Positions 34,522 through 41,938 of a DNA stretch of 64,000 nt are shown piece by piece; position 1 is the first letter of the stretch; every line of letters starts with the position of its first letter. The position numbers and the translations under genes are program-made. The notes under the pieces are model-generated. The model was not told the origin of the DNA. It did no database searches and saw nothing but the letters and a program-made list of their open reading frames with translations. Source of the stretch: Marifrigoribacter sp965178585 (GTDB lineage: Bacteria > Bacteroidota > Bacteroidia > Flavobacteriales > Flavobacteriaceae); the NCBI GenBank assembly GCA_965178585.1, contig OZ238267.1, forward strand, positions 1,240,001 through 1,304,000. Direction: 5' to 3'.

Positions 34522-35500
34522 TTAATCTGTTTTGCATCTAAAGGTAAAATAGCCAGCTGGAGGAACTGAATTTCCAATTTGTTTTCTTACTTCTGTAATT
34601 GTTCCTTCAAATACAAAGTCATCTGGGTAACCAAATAATCTTGCTCTTTCACGATTTGTAACCTTGGTCTTGGCTCTTCATAATGATAACCCCAAGTTCC
34701 ACCACCACCACTAGCTATAATTGTTGTTGATGGTTTATCTGGATGTAATCTTCTGTATACATGAGAAATCATACCTTTTACATAATGAGGAGAGTCTTTT
34801 GGAATACTTGTAAAATTACCACCTGGAGGAATTAGTTTTAGCTTTTCTATTGTACTATTTTGAATATTTTGATGTCTATTATTATGCTTAACTTTTTCAA
34901 CACCTTTAAGGGCTTCTTTTGAAGATAATAATTATTTACATCTTAGTCTGGAGCTAGGAATGTCAAAATATTGTTCAACATCTTTTCTTACACCAATTAT
35001 TAAAACTCTTTGTCTTACTTGAGCAACACCATATTCTGCGAAATTTATTAAATGTGGTGTAGTATTATAACCGTATTCACCTGTTGCTGAAAAATCTTCC
35101 ATTATTTGTTTTATGGCTTTTTTCTTATTTGCTGTAAGAAACCTTTTAATTTTCCGCAATAAACATTAATGGGTTTTTTTGGGAAACAATTTCAACAAAG
35201 TTTTGATACAAGTTTCCTCTGTCAGTATTTATTCCTCCTCTTTTCCAAATCATATTTTGTCTTGGCAAGGAAATCCGCCAAGTATTAAATCTGCATCAGG
35301 AATTTTAGAATAATCCAATTTTGTAATATCGCCATCCACAATATGGTTTCCAATATTTTTAGCATAAGTTTCACACGCTCTAGTTTCAATATCGTTTGCC
35401 CATTTGATGTTAAAACCAGTTTGATGAAATCCTAAATCCATTTCCACATCCGGAGAAAAGAGAAATTACATCTATTTTTTCTTTCTCTTTTTCTAGAGTT
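34522..35500 (-). pseudogene. Decayed DNA cytosine-5 methyltransferase
   Basis: Pieces in order: DVISLFSGCG (motif I, frame lost right after), LGFHQTGFNIKWANDIETRA, LILGGFPCQ (motif IV, frame lost after PCQ), FAEYGVAQVRQRVLIIGVRK (motif VIII), and RRLHPDKPSTTIIASGGGGT. After another shift the pieces read RARLFGYPDDFVFEGTITEV and KQIGNSVPPAGYF (motif X). Every conserved block is still readable, so decay is recent. It was the partner of the PLD-type nuclease downstream. Confidence 0.75.
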
Positions 35501-36140
35501 TCATTATTGTTAATAGGCGGAGAGTAGATTCTTAACTGTGGCTCTTCTACTTTACTAATATTTCGCTAAATCAATTATTAATGTAGGCATATAGTTAACT
35601 TTGTATTGTTTCTAGGGTCGTGATTTTAATAAATTAATCTTGTCGGTTAAAAATTTTAGTAATTGCTATGCATAGAAATGCTTTCGTCTTGCAATTTCAT
35701 CCCAAATTTTTAATAGGTCTTCTTTTGCACTTTAATTCTTTGCTATCAAGTTTTACGAAGTGTTGGTTGCATTAGTTCTTACAAATGAAACTTTATTCTG
35801 TGATTCGATTCGGTTTTCGTACTCTTTTAACGATAACAGAGTTCAATCCATTTGTTCAATATGCTTGGTCAATTTTCTACATCATCTTCAAACTAGAACT
35901 TGTCTTTTCCACTTTCCAAAAATTTGTCCAAGAATTGTATTCCATTGATAATTTTTGGGTATCCTTGACAGCGTATAGTGATTCAAATATAGAAAATTCA
36001 TTTTTCTAAAATCTTTCTTAAGCAAGCCAACTTGATGCATCATATTTAGACTAATTTTAGCTCTTTTGGTTTTTCGAGCGTTGGATGTAATCAGGCCTTC
36101 TGTTGGCAAAAACCTAAAGTGCTTTAATATGCGGCTGGTT
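35500..36140 (-). pseudogene. Degenerate remains upstream of the broken methyltransferase
   Basis: Only scraps of frame remain, such as MPTEGLITSNARKTKRAKIS followed by LLKKDFRK (about 36109-35990). They may be the N-terminal part of the methyltransferase or a lost third gene. I cannot name it. Confidence 0.35.
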
Positions 36141-36152
36141 CAGTATCCTTTA

Positions 36153-36288
36153 ACACAACGTGTTTGTGTATGATTTCGTTGCGTGTTTAAGCGACTAAAT
36201 TAATAAAAATTAACAGAACTTGGCGAAAAATCCGAAGGAATTTCCAAGTAAGCTAGAACTAGCAATGAATTATACACGTTGTTGTGCT
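36153..36288 (-). repeat. attC-like site of the first (recombinase-proximal) cassette
   Basis: Arms acacaacgtgtttgtgtatg and attatacacgttgttgtgc. AAC-GTGTTT-GTGTATGATTTCGTTGC stands against AAC-AAC-GTGTATAATTCATTGC. Close in sequence to the site at 12441-12577. Confidence 0.83.
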
Positions 36289-36299
36289 TTCGTTATTTT

Positions 36300-37322
36300 T
36301 TACTCAATAATTAAATATCCATTTATCATTGTTCTATACTTTTTGGAACAATTTCCATTTTTAAAGATTCTGATTGCATCATTTAGTCGACCACTTAGAA
36401 CTTCGAAACTGTTTGGTGGTAAATAGAATGTTGGTTTATTACTATTCCAAGTTCCAATTGGTATGGTGTCATTTGTTGAATTATGTACTAGATTCCAAAT
36501 TAGAAATGACGGCAACACACTTTCTTGATAAGTCTCCGAGCAATCGATTTCGGATAATTTAACTAATCCCATTTCATTAATTCCACTTTTTAAATGTGAA
36601 ATTGTTTTATTTAGTTTTAGCAATTCGACTTCAGACCAAATTTTCGCCTTCATCATTCTTAATCTATTTGCTTGTGATGAATACATTTTGAAACTTTGGA
36701 TATAATCAAACAATCGATTTTGAAATAGAGAGTCATTTAAAAAGTATTCCTGTCTTTTTTTCAGTGCTACTTCAGTATTATCATCAAACCAATCAAAATT
36801 ATTTAAAAGTATTTCTTTATTCAGTCTTTCAATTATTTGAAGTCGTTCAATATCAGGCTTAAGATTTTCGTGAATAATTTTAGTCTCTTTTATTGATTGG
36901 ACAACCTTGGTGTATTCATCTGGAAAAGATTTTTCTAGATCAATAACCAAATCAAAGTTTTCATTCATAGTATATGCCAAATCATAACCTAATTCTAGCG
37001 GATTCTTGTCATACCATCTACTGAAATTCGGATTAAGTTCGGTTCTATGATTTCTTAAAGCTTGTAAAACACTATCATGAATTTGCAAAAAGTATATTTC
37101 AGCATTGTTTTTATTAACTCTAAATAAATTTTGACTTAGGGTTTCAACTTGTTTAATTGCTAATTCAATATCTTTTGATTTTTCATTAGAATTATTAATC
37201 TGCAATGCAATTAAAATTCCAATAACGACAAGGATAATTTCGCCAACAGCATAAAGCAGATATTTACTGAATTTATTTTCAGTCAGCATTTTTTGTCTAA
37301 TTTTTCTAAAGAATTTTATCAT
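36300..37322 (-). CDS. DUF6090-like membrane protein, first cassette
   Basis: 340 residues. The N-terminus MIKFFRKIRQKMLTENKFSK then YLLYAVGEIILVVIGILIAL and QINN is the hallmark of the DUF6090 family of Bacteroidota: one membrane anchor followed by a long helical extracytoplasmic or cytoplasmic domain (about 50-250) and a shorter C-terminal part. Function unknown. Its start is only about 32 bp from the array junction, so it must be expressed from the attI-side promoter at 37400 or from the recombinase transcript. Confidence 0.82.
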   Translation of the reverse strand: MIKFFRKIRQKMLTENKFSKYLLYAVGEIILVVIGILIALQINNSNEKSKDIELAIKQVETLSQNLFRVNKNNAEIYFLQIHDSVLQALRNHRTELNPNFSRWYDKNPLELGYDLAYTMNENFDLVIDLEKSFPDEYTKVVQSIKETKIIHENLKPDIERLQIIERLNKEILLNNFDWFDDNTEVALKKRQEYFLNDSLFQNRLFDYIQSFKMYSSQANRLRMMKAKIWSEVELLKLNKTISHLKSGINEMGLVKLSEIDCSETYQESVLPSFLIWNLVHNSTNDTIPIGTWNSNKPTFYLPPNSFEVLSGRLNDAIRIFKNGNCSKKYRTMINGYLIIE

Positions 37323-37346
37323 TGGTTAGCAGTTTCGGATAATGAA

Positions 37347-37412
37347 GCACAACGTATAGATAAACACACTGGTGTGTTTATATTTACTATATATATACCC
37401 AAATATACATTA
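37347..37412 (-). other. attI-like junction between recombinase and first cassette
   Basis: The array ends in gcacaac at 37347-37353, the same half-element that forms cassette boundaries elsewhere, followed by gtatag. A perfect inverted repeat TAAACACAC-TG-GTGTGTTTA lies at 37361-37380. No full attC-like palindrome is present. Position and half-site make this the likely insertion point for new cassettes; this is inference. Confidence 0.6.
37400..37407 (-). promoter_or_regulatory. Candidate cassette promoter (-7 box)
   Basis: TATATTTG on the minus strand matches the Bacteroidota -7 consensus TAnnTTTG. About 19 nt upstream lies TTTA(G), a weak match to the -33 TTTG/TTG box. It points into the array, about 45 bp before the junction, as the Pc promoter does in integrons. 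Confidence 0.5.
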
Positions 37413-37415
37413 AAA

Positions 37416-38546
37416 TTAAAAATCTAAAGGGTTTTTAATAAAATCAAAACTGCTTTTTGCAACATGAGTGTAAATTTCAGTGGTTTTAGTAGAATTATGT
37501 CCAAGTAAAAGTTGAATGTAACGTATGTCAACTCCAGACTCTAGTAAATGTGTGGCAAAACTATGACGCAGTATATGCGACGAAACCGGTATTTTAATAC
37601 CCGCTTTTAAAGCAGCATTTTTTACTACTTTCCCAACACTGTTAGGGCTGTATTGATCCTTTGTTTGTCCTTCAAATAAATATTTTTTTGGCCGATATTC
37701 TTTATAATAAAGCCTCAAATCCTTTAATAGCTTATCAGATAATAAAGTATAACGATCTTTATTCCCTTTAGCATCTCGAACCCTTATGAGCATCCTTTTA
37801 CTTTCAATATCCGCTAGTTTTAAACTTATTAATTCAGATCTTCTTAAACCTGCCGAATATAAAAGACTTATAATGCATTTGTGCTTCAGGTTATTAGTAC
37901 TCGCAATAATTAATAAAACATCTTCTTTAGACAATACAACAGGTAATTTTCTTTTTTGCCGAGGTCTTTCAATACTATAAAACCTATTAGGCATACCTAG
38001 TACAGTCTCGTAATAAAATTTAATACTGTTGATAGCTTGGTTTAAATAAGAGTCCGAACGATTCATTTTTATTAAGTAATCCAAATAATTTCTTACATCG
38101 TTCTCATCTAACCTGTTAACATCTCTATCATTATAATAATTAAGGTAATCTTCAAAACAAGACACGTAAGTTTTAACAGTATTGTTTGCGTATTTTTTAA
38201 GTTCTAATTTCCGAAGATAATTGTCAGGACAAAATTTAAAATTATCAGGACGCTTTCTTGCTTTAACCCAAGACGAGTCAAAGGTTTCGTTCAATTCTTT
38301 AGACCTGTTCCTTTCGTAAAAATATTGAGTGTCAATCCAAGCAATCCCTTTAAATAATGAAAAAAGTTGATCAATATTTGTCTTGTTATTTTGGACGTAA
38401 TACATCGTGAACTCAGTACTCCATTGTACATTTGTTAGCTCCTTAATAATTAGCTGTATCGCTTTATTTGCATAAAACTTTAATCCAATGCAAGATTGAC
38501 CCTCGATAAAAAGACGTTTTAAAGTAATATGTTGCTTTAAATTCAT
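37416..38546 (-). CDS. Tyrosine recombinase of the cassette array (XerC/D-like)
   Basis: 376 residues. A SAM-like N-terminal core-binding domain (about 105-185; YANNTVKTYVSCFEDYLNYY) precedes the catalytic domain, with an additional N-terminal region of about 100 residues. All catalytic residues are present: Arg235 (SAGLRRSEL), Lys260 (KGNKDR), His324 and Arg327 (HILRHSFATHLL), His350 (LLGHNS) and Tyr359 (TEIYTHV). The C-terminal NPLD recalls SPLD in IntI. Lys260 and His324 are only 64 residues apart, so there is no room for the IntI-specific insertion. It reads in the same direction as the cassettes. Its job is inferred to be cassette recombination at the attC-like sites. Confidence 0.88.
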   Translation of the reverse strand: MNLKQHITLKRLFIEGQSCIGLKFYANKAIQLIIKELTNVQWSTEFTMYYVQNNKTNIDQLFSLFKGIAWIDTQYFYERNRSKELNETFDSSWVKARKRPDNFKFCPDNYLRKLELKKYANNTVKTYVSCFEDYLNYYNDRDVNRLDENDVRNYLDYLIKMNRSDSYLNQAINSIKFYYETVLGMPNRFYSIERPRQKRKLPVVLSKEDVLLIIASTNNLKHKCIISLLYSAGLRRSELISLKLADIESKRMLIRVRDAKGNKDRYTLLSDKLLKDLRLYYKEYRPKKYLFEGQTKDQYSPNSVGKVVKNAALKAGIKIPVSSHILRHSFATHLLESGVDIRYIQLLLGHNSTKTTEIYTHVAKSSFDFIKNPLDF

Positions 38547-38590
38547 GGTTTTTGAATAAAACTAAACATACAATTAATAATAAACGTATC

Positions 38591-38613
38591 TTATACGCAT
38601 AGTATACGTATAA
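38591..38613. promoter_or_regulatory. Inverted repeat in the divergent recombinase/zinc-ribbon intergene
   Basis: TTATACG-(9 nt)-CGTATAA with a further GTATAC palindrome inside, between the two divergent starts. A shared operator is plausible. Confidence 0.45.
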
Positions 38614-38633
38614 TGTTCAATTAAATAAAAGCT

Positions 38634-39008
38634 ATGAATCTTAAAAAATGTTTAGCTTGTGATAAGGATTTACAAGGAAGGTCAGATAAAATATTTTGTG
38701 ATCCATATTGTAAAAGCTCATATCATTATAAAAAATCTAAAGAAGAAGCACCTAGATTTTATAATAAAGTAGACAATCAATTAAAACTAAATAGACGAAT
38801 ATTGAAGAGTTTCAATAAATCTGGAAAAGCAACAGTAAGGTCAGAAACAATTAAAAAACTAGGCTTCAACCCTAATTTTTTTACTCATTATTGGAAAAAT
38901 AAAAATGGAGATGTTTATTTATTTGTTTATGAATTTGGGTTTCTAAAAAGAAAAGAGCAACAAAAAGAAAAATACATACTAATTCACTGGCAAGAATATA
39001 TGAGTTAA
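38634..39008 (+). CDS. Small zinc-ribbon protein
   Basis: 124 residues. The N-terminus CLACDKDLQGRSDKIFCDPYC has a four-cysteine arrangement (C-x2-C...C-x3-C) typical of a zinc ribbon, followed by a helical basic region and a compact domain (KKLGFNPNFFTHYWKNKNGD). Likely nucleic-acid binding. It is divergent from the recombinase with a shared 87-bp intergenic region. It could regulate or assist recombination; no direct evidence. Confidence 0.72.
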   Translation: MNLKKCLACDKDLQGRSDKIFCDPYCKSSYHYKKSKEEAPRFYNKVDNQLKLNRRILKSFNKSGKATVRSETIKKLGFNPNFFTHYWKNKNGDVYLFVYEFGFLKRKEQQKEKYILIHWQEYMS

Positions 39009-40260
39009 TTAAAATATTCACCCACTCATTAATTCATTCAATTACAAGAATAAAAATACAAATCGAAGCCTCCTTCAGCACAGAATAGATTTCAAAAGCT
39101 CCGAGATTCAGCTCGAAGAGCGCGGAGTTTTGAAATTGTTTTTTATTCGATAAAAATAGAATAAAAAATTCCTTGCTGAAGGTGTCCTTTCTTTTGGTTC
39201 GTTTTCTTTTGACATAAAAGAAAATGAATAAGCAATAAATTTCTTCCCTTTTTTCATAACTCACCCATTCATCCTTCACTACTCACTACTCACTAATCAC
39301 TATTCACCCATTCATTCAAAAACTAACATTAATATAAGATAAAGTCTATTAGAAGGTTTTCTTTTTCACCAGTATAGTTAATTAGTTATCGTATAAAAAT
39401 TCTGAAGCCTTGGAAGAATTTTAGATAACTAATTACGATTTTTGACAAAGGAAAAAAATACCTATGTAAAAGTGTCCTTTCTTTTGTTTCGTTTTCTTTT
39501 GACATAAAAGAAAATGAACATATAGCTTTTTATTCACCTATTCATTCTTTCATTTCTTTCCCTCGGCCTACCGAAAACCATTCGTGAAATTTGCAGCGAA
39601 CAATAAATTTAGAATGGATTTCGTAAGCCTAGCTTTTTTTGTTACTCCTCAACTTGATTGGGGATCCAGCAATGGAAAAAAGTAAATATAAAAATAAAAC
39701 ACTTTCATTACTCCCTCATTCCCTCATTCCTTCATTCACCCATTCATTCATTCATTCATTCAAAAACTAACATTAATATAAGATAAAGTCTATTAGAAGG
39801 TTTTCTTTTTCACCAGTATAGTTAATTAGTTATCGTATAAAAATTCTGAAGCCTTGGAAGAATTTTAGATAACTAATTACGATTTTTGACAAAGGAAAAA
39901 AATACCTATGTAAAAGTGTCCTTTCTTTTGTTTCGTTTTCTTTTGACATAAAAGAAAATGAATAAACAATAAATTTCTTCCCCTTTTTCATAACTCACCC
40001 ATTCATCCTTCACTACTCACTAATCACTATTCACCCATTCATTCAAAAACTAACATTAATATAAGATAAAGTCTATTAGAAGGTTTTCTTTTTCACCAGT
40101 ATAGTTAATTAGTTATCGTATAAAAATTCTGAAGCCTTGGAAGCATTTTAGATAACTAATTACGATTTTTGACAAAGGAAAAAAATACCTTTGAAAAAGT
40201 GTCCTTTCTTTTGGTTCGTTTTCTTTTGACATAAAAGAAAATGAATAAGCAATAAATTTC
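39009..40260. repeat. Three copies of a ~205-bp dispersed repeat
   Basis: Copies begin at about 39314, 39756 and 40036, with a partial copy of the last part at about 39177-39231. Each runs from aaaaactaacattaatataa to the block ending acataaaagaaaatga. The centre forms a hairpin, TTAGTTATCGTATAAAAATT against AATTTTAGATAACTAA. Linkers carry cattcattc and cactactcactaatcact runs. No gene is present in 39009-40527. Confidence 0.85.
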
Positions 40261-40294
40261 TTCCCCCTATTTTTAAACATTTGTAAGAAAAAAC

Positions 40295-40326
40295 TTGCAA
40301 TTCTCGTTTTTCCATCTTTATATTTG
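40295..40326 (+). promoter_or_regulatory. Promoter upstream of the DUF6266 gene
   Basis: TTG at 40295-40297, a 21-nt spacer and TATATTTG at 40319-40326 match the Bacteroidota -33/-7 consensus. Transcription would start near 40333, leaving a leader of about 195 nt. Confidence 0.6.
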
Positions 40327-40527
40327 CCTATACCTATCCCACAAAAAGGTATTCAAAAATCCATATCCCCAAAGATTTTTAATAAAAACGATGCCCACAA
40401 ATCGTCATGATACCTTAAGTGTTTTTTGTCGACACCCACTTAAGTTTTAATTTAAATACTAACCAGATGCCTCAAAGATTACTTATTAAGTAACTTTCAT
40501 TAATAGGCATCATAAATTCTTAAAGCT

Positions 40528-41328
40528 ATGGCTAAAAATAACAGCTATCTTAAGTTTGAGGGAACCCTAGGAGGGTTAACCTACTACGAAAAAGACGGGA
40601 AATCGCTCGTTAAAGTTAAATCTAGTGTTTCAAAATCTCGTATCGAGAAAGATCCAAATTACAAACGTACTCGCGAAAATATGCAGGAGTTTGGCGGAGC
40701 AGCAAAAGCAAGTAAAGCTTTGCGAGATTCACTAATAACAGTCGTTAAGTCTATGGGCGACACCTATCTATCAGCGCGTTTAACAGGTATTATGCGTAAA
40801 ATGCTTAATACCGGAACAGGTATTCGTGGAAAACGAGAAATAAATATTTTAGCAAATAAAGATTTGTTAGAGGGATTTGAACTAAATAAAAAAGATGCGC
40901 TAAGCACACAATTTTATGCACCATATAAGCTGCCAAGTTTAAATGCCAATAGAGATATAGCAACTTGGACCATTCCAGATTTTAATACAGATGCTTTTAT
41001 CACAGCACCAGAAGGAGCAACGCATTTTAAATTAATATTAGCAGCAGGTTTGGTAAGCGATTATGAGTTCGTTCAAGCACTAAACTCTTACGAGCCAGTA
41101 GACGAATCAGAAAACGCTATAGGCAATACGTCAGAAAGTGCAGCCATTCCTATAGTAGGTGATGTTGGGAGTGATATAACACTAACAGTCGACCTAGAAA
41201 TTGGCACACCTGTGGTAGCTACAACAGCAACATTAACAGCAATTGGTATTATGTTTTTTCAAGACATCAACGGTCAATTTTATCAATTAGCATCAAGCAA
41301 TGCAATGAAAATTGCTACTGTGGGGTAG
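40528..41328 (+). CDS. DUF6266 family protein
   Basis: 266 residues. N-terminus MAKNNSYLKFEGTLGGLTYY and YEKDGKSLVKVKSSVSKSRI match DUF6266, a Bacteroidota family of unknown function whose members often occur singly or in tandem near mobile DNA. The C-terminal half is beta-rich (ATHFKLILAAGLVSDYEF; TATLTAIGIMFFQDINGQFY). No signal peptide. A stem-loop terminator follows at 41349. Confidence 0.82.
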   Translation: MAKNNSYLKFEGTLGGLTYYEKDGKSLVKVKSSVSKSRIEKDPNYKRTRENMQEFGGAAKASKALRDSLITVVKSMGDTYLSARLTGIMRKMLNTGTGIRGKREINILANKDLLEGFELNKKDALSTQFYAPYKLPSLNANRDIATWTIPDFNTDAFITAPEGATHFKLILAAGLVSDYEFVQALNSYEPVDESENAIGNTSESAAIPIVGDVGSDITLTVDLEIGTPVVATTATLTAIGIMFFQDINGQFYQLASSNAMKIATVG

Positions 41329-41348
41329 TAGTTTAATAATTGCAAACA

Positions 41349-41385
41349 AAACGCTCTAATTTAATTAGAGCGTTTATTATTATTT
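41349..41385 (+). terminator. Rho-independent terminator of the DUF6266 gene
   Basis: AAACGCTCTAA, a 4-nt loop, TTAGAGCGTTT, then a T-rich tail (attattatttt). 11-bp stem, 20 bp after the stop codon. Confidence 0.8.
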
Positions 41386-41421
41386 TAGAATTTATTACTC
41401 ACGACTCACGTTTCACCCATT

Positions 41422-41480
41422 CCACATTCATTCATTCATTCATTCATTCCCTCATTCATTCATTCCCTCATTCATTCCCC
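41422..41480. repeat. CATT microsatellite overlapping a gene end
   Basis: About ten ATTC units, broken by two ccctc steps, running into the last codons of the GNAT gene. Similar runs occur at 39735-39760 and near the dispersed repeats. Confidence 0.75.
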
Positions 41481-41938
41481 AACACCAATTCCATTTTAAT
41501 ATTACTTCGCTTATAAGGGCTATTAGGTTCTACAGGAATTTCTATAAAACCATATTTCCTATAAATATAGATGGCGTTTTCTAATAAGGTGTTTGAATAT
41601 AATAACAAGGCATCAAATTGGTTAGTTTTTGCAAAATCAATACAATATTGCATAAGTTGTTGCCCAACTTTTTTTCCTCTTTGGTTGGGAGCGACAGCCA
41701 TTTTAGTAAGTTCAAATACATTCTCAGAATAAGGCATCAATGCAACGGTCCCTATAACTATATCATTCTCTATGGCTGAAAATATATAGCCTCCAGGCTC
41801 TATAATGTATTTCTCAGGTTTGCTTAATACCTCTTTATCATATGCTTCTACATAAAAATAGGTTTCTAACCATTCGATGTTAAGCTCATAAAACGCTTTA
41901 GCAAAATCTTTTTGAAAAGGAAGTATGGTTAAAGGCAT
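41468..41938 (-). CDS. GNAT-family N-acetyltransferase
   Basis: 156 residues. Acetyl-CoA-binding motif A at about 87-102: MAVAPNQRGKKVGQQLM with the Q-R-G-x-x-V-G signature; motif B near NAIYIYRKYGFIE. Transfers acetyl groups to an unknown amine. Its start overlaps the stop of ftcD by one base, so the two are co-transcribed. The stop codon lies inside the CATT repeat, so the last residues are variable in origin. Confidence 0.85.
   Translation of the reverse strand: MPLTILPFQKDFAKAFYELNIEWLETYFYVEAYDKEVLSKPEKYIIEPGGYIFSAIENDIVIGTVALMPYSENVFELTKMAVAPNQRGKKVGQQLMQYCIDFAKTNQFDALLLYSNTLLENAIYIYRKYGFIEIPVEPNSPYKRSNIKMELVLGNE

Larger units (their letters stand above)
91..37354 (-). mobile_element. 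Integron-like gene cassette array
   Basis: About 37 kb in which all genes run on the minus strand and are separated by 14 structured repeats, one following the 3' end of each gene unit. The array ends 62 bp from the stop codon of a tyrosine recombinase (37416-38546). About 16 units are visible: 368-1894; 2116-3114; 3413-7465; 7700-9136; 9323-10759; 10860-12371 (no repeat at its 3' end); 12590-13312; a non-coding unit 13463-13781; 13880-14739; 15041-21119; 21497-22582; 22713-23819; 24182-27564; 27922-33117; 33459-36140 (decayed); 36300-37322. Seen directly: one orientation, one repeat per unit, precise cassette duplication. Inferred: cassette exchange by the recombinase. The alternative is a MITE/REP-like intergenic repeat family, but that would not explain the consistent 3' placement. 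Confidence 0.75.

Noticed and set aside
91..37354. CRISPR array
   Set aside because: Repeats are large, diverged palindromes separated by whole genes of unequal length; no cas genes are present.
91..38546. Canonical integron with IntI
   Set aside because: The recombinase has no room for the IntI-specific insertion and is read in the cassette direction; I therefore call it integron-like only.
39034..39279. An 81-codon frame (FFYVKRKRTKRKD...) on the minus strand
   Set aside because: It is the translation of the dispersed repeat; the same block recurs in the other copies without a conserved frame.
39009..40260. Insertion sequence for the ~205-bp repeats
   Set aside because: No transposase frame, no clear terminal inverted repeats or target duplications; copies are linked by low-complexity DNA.
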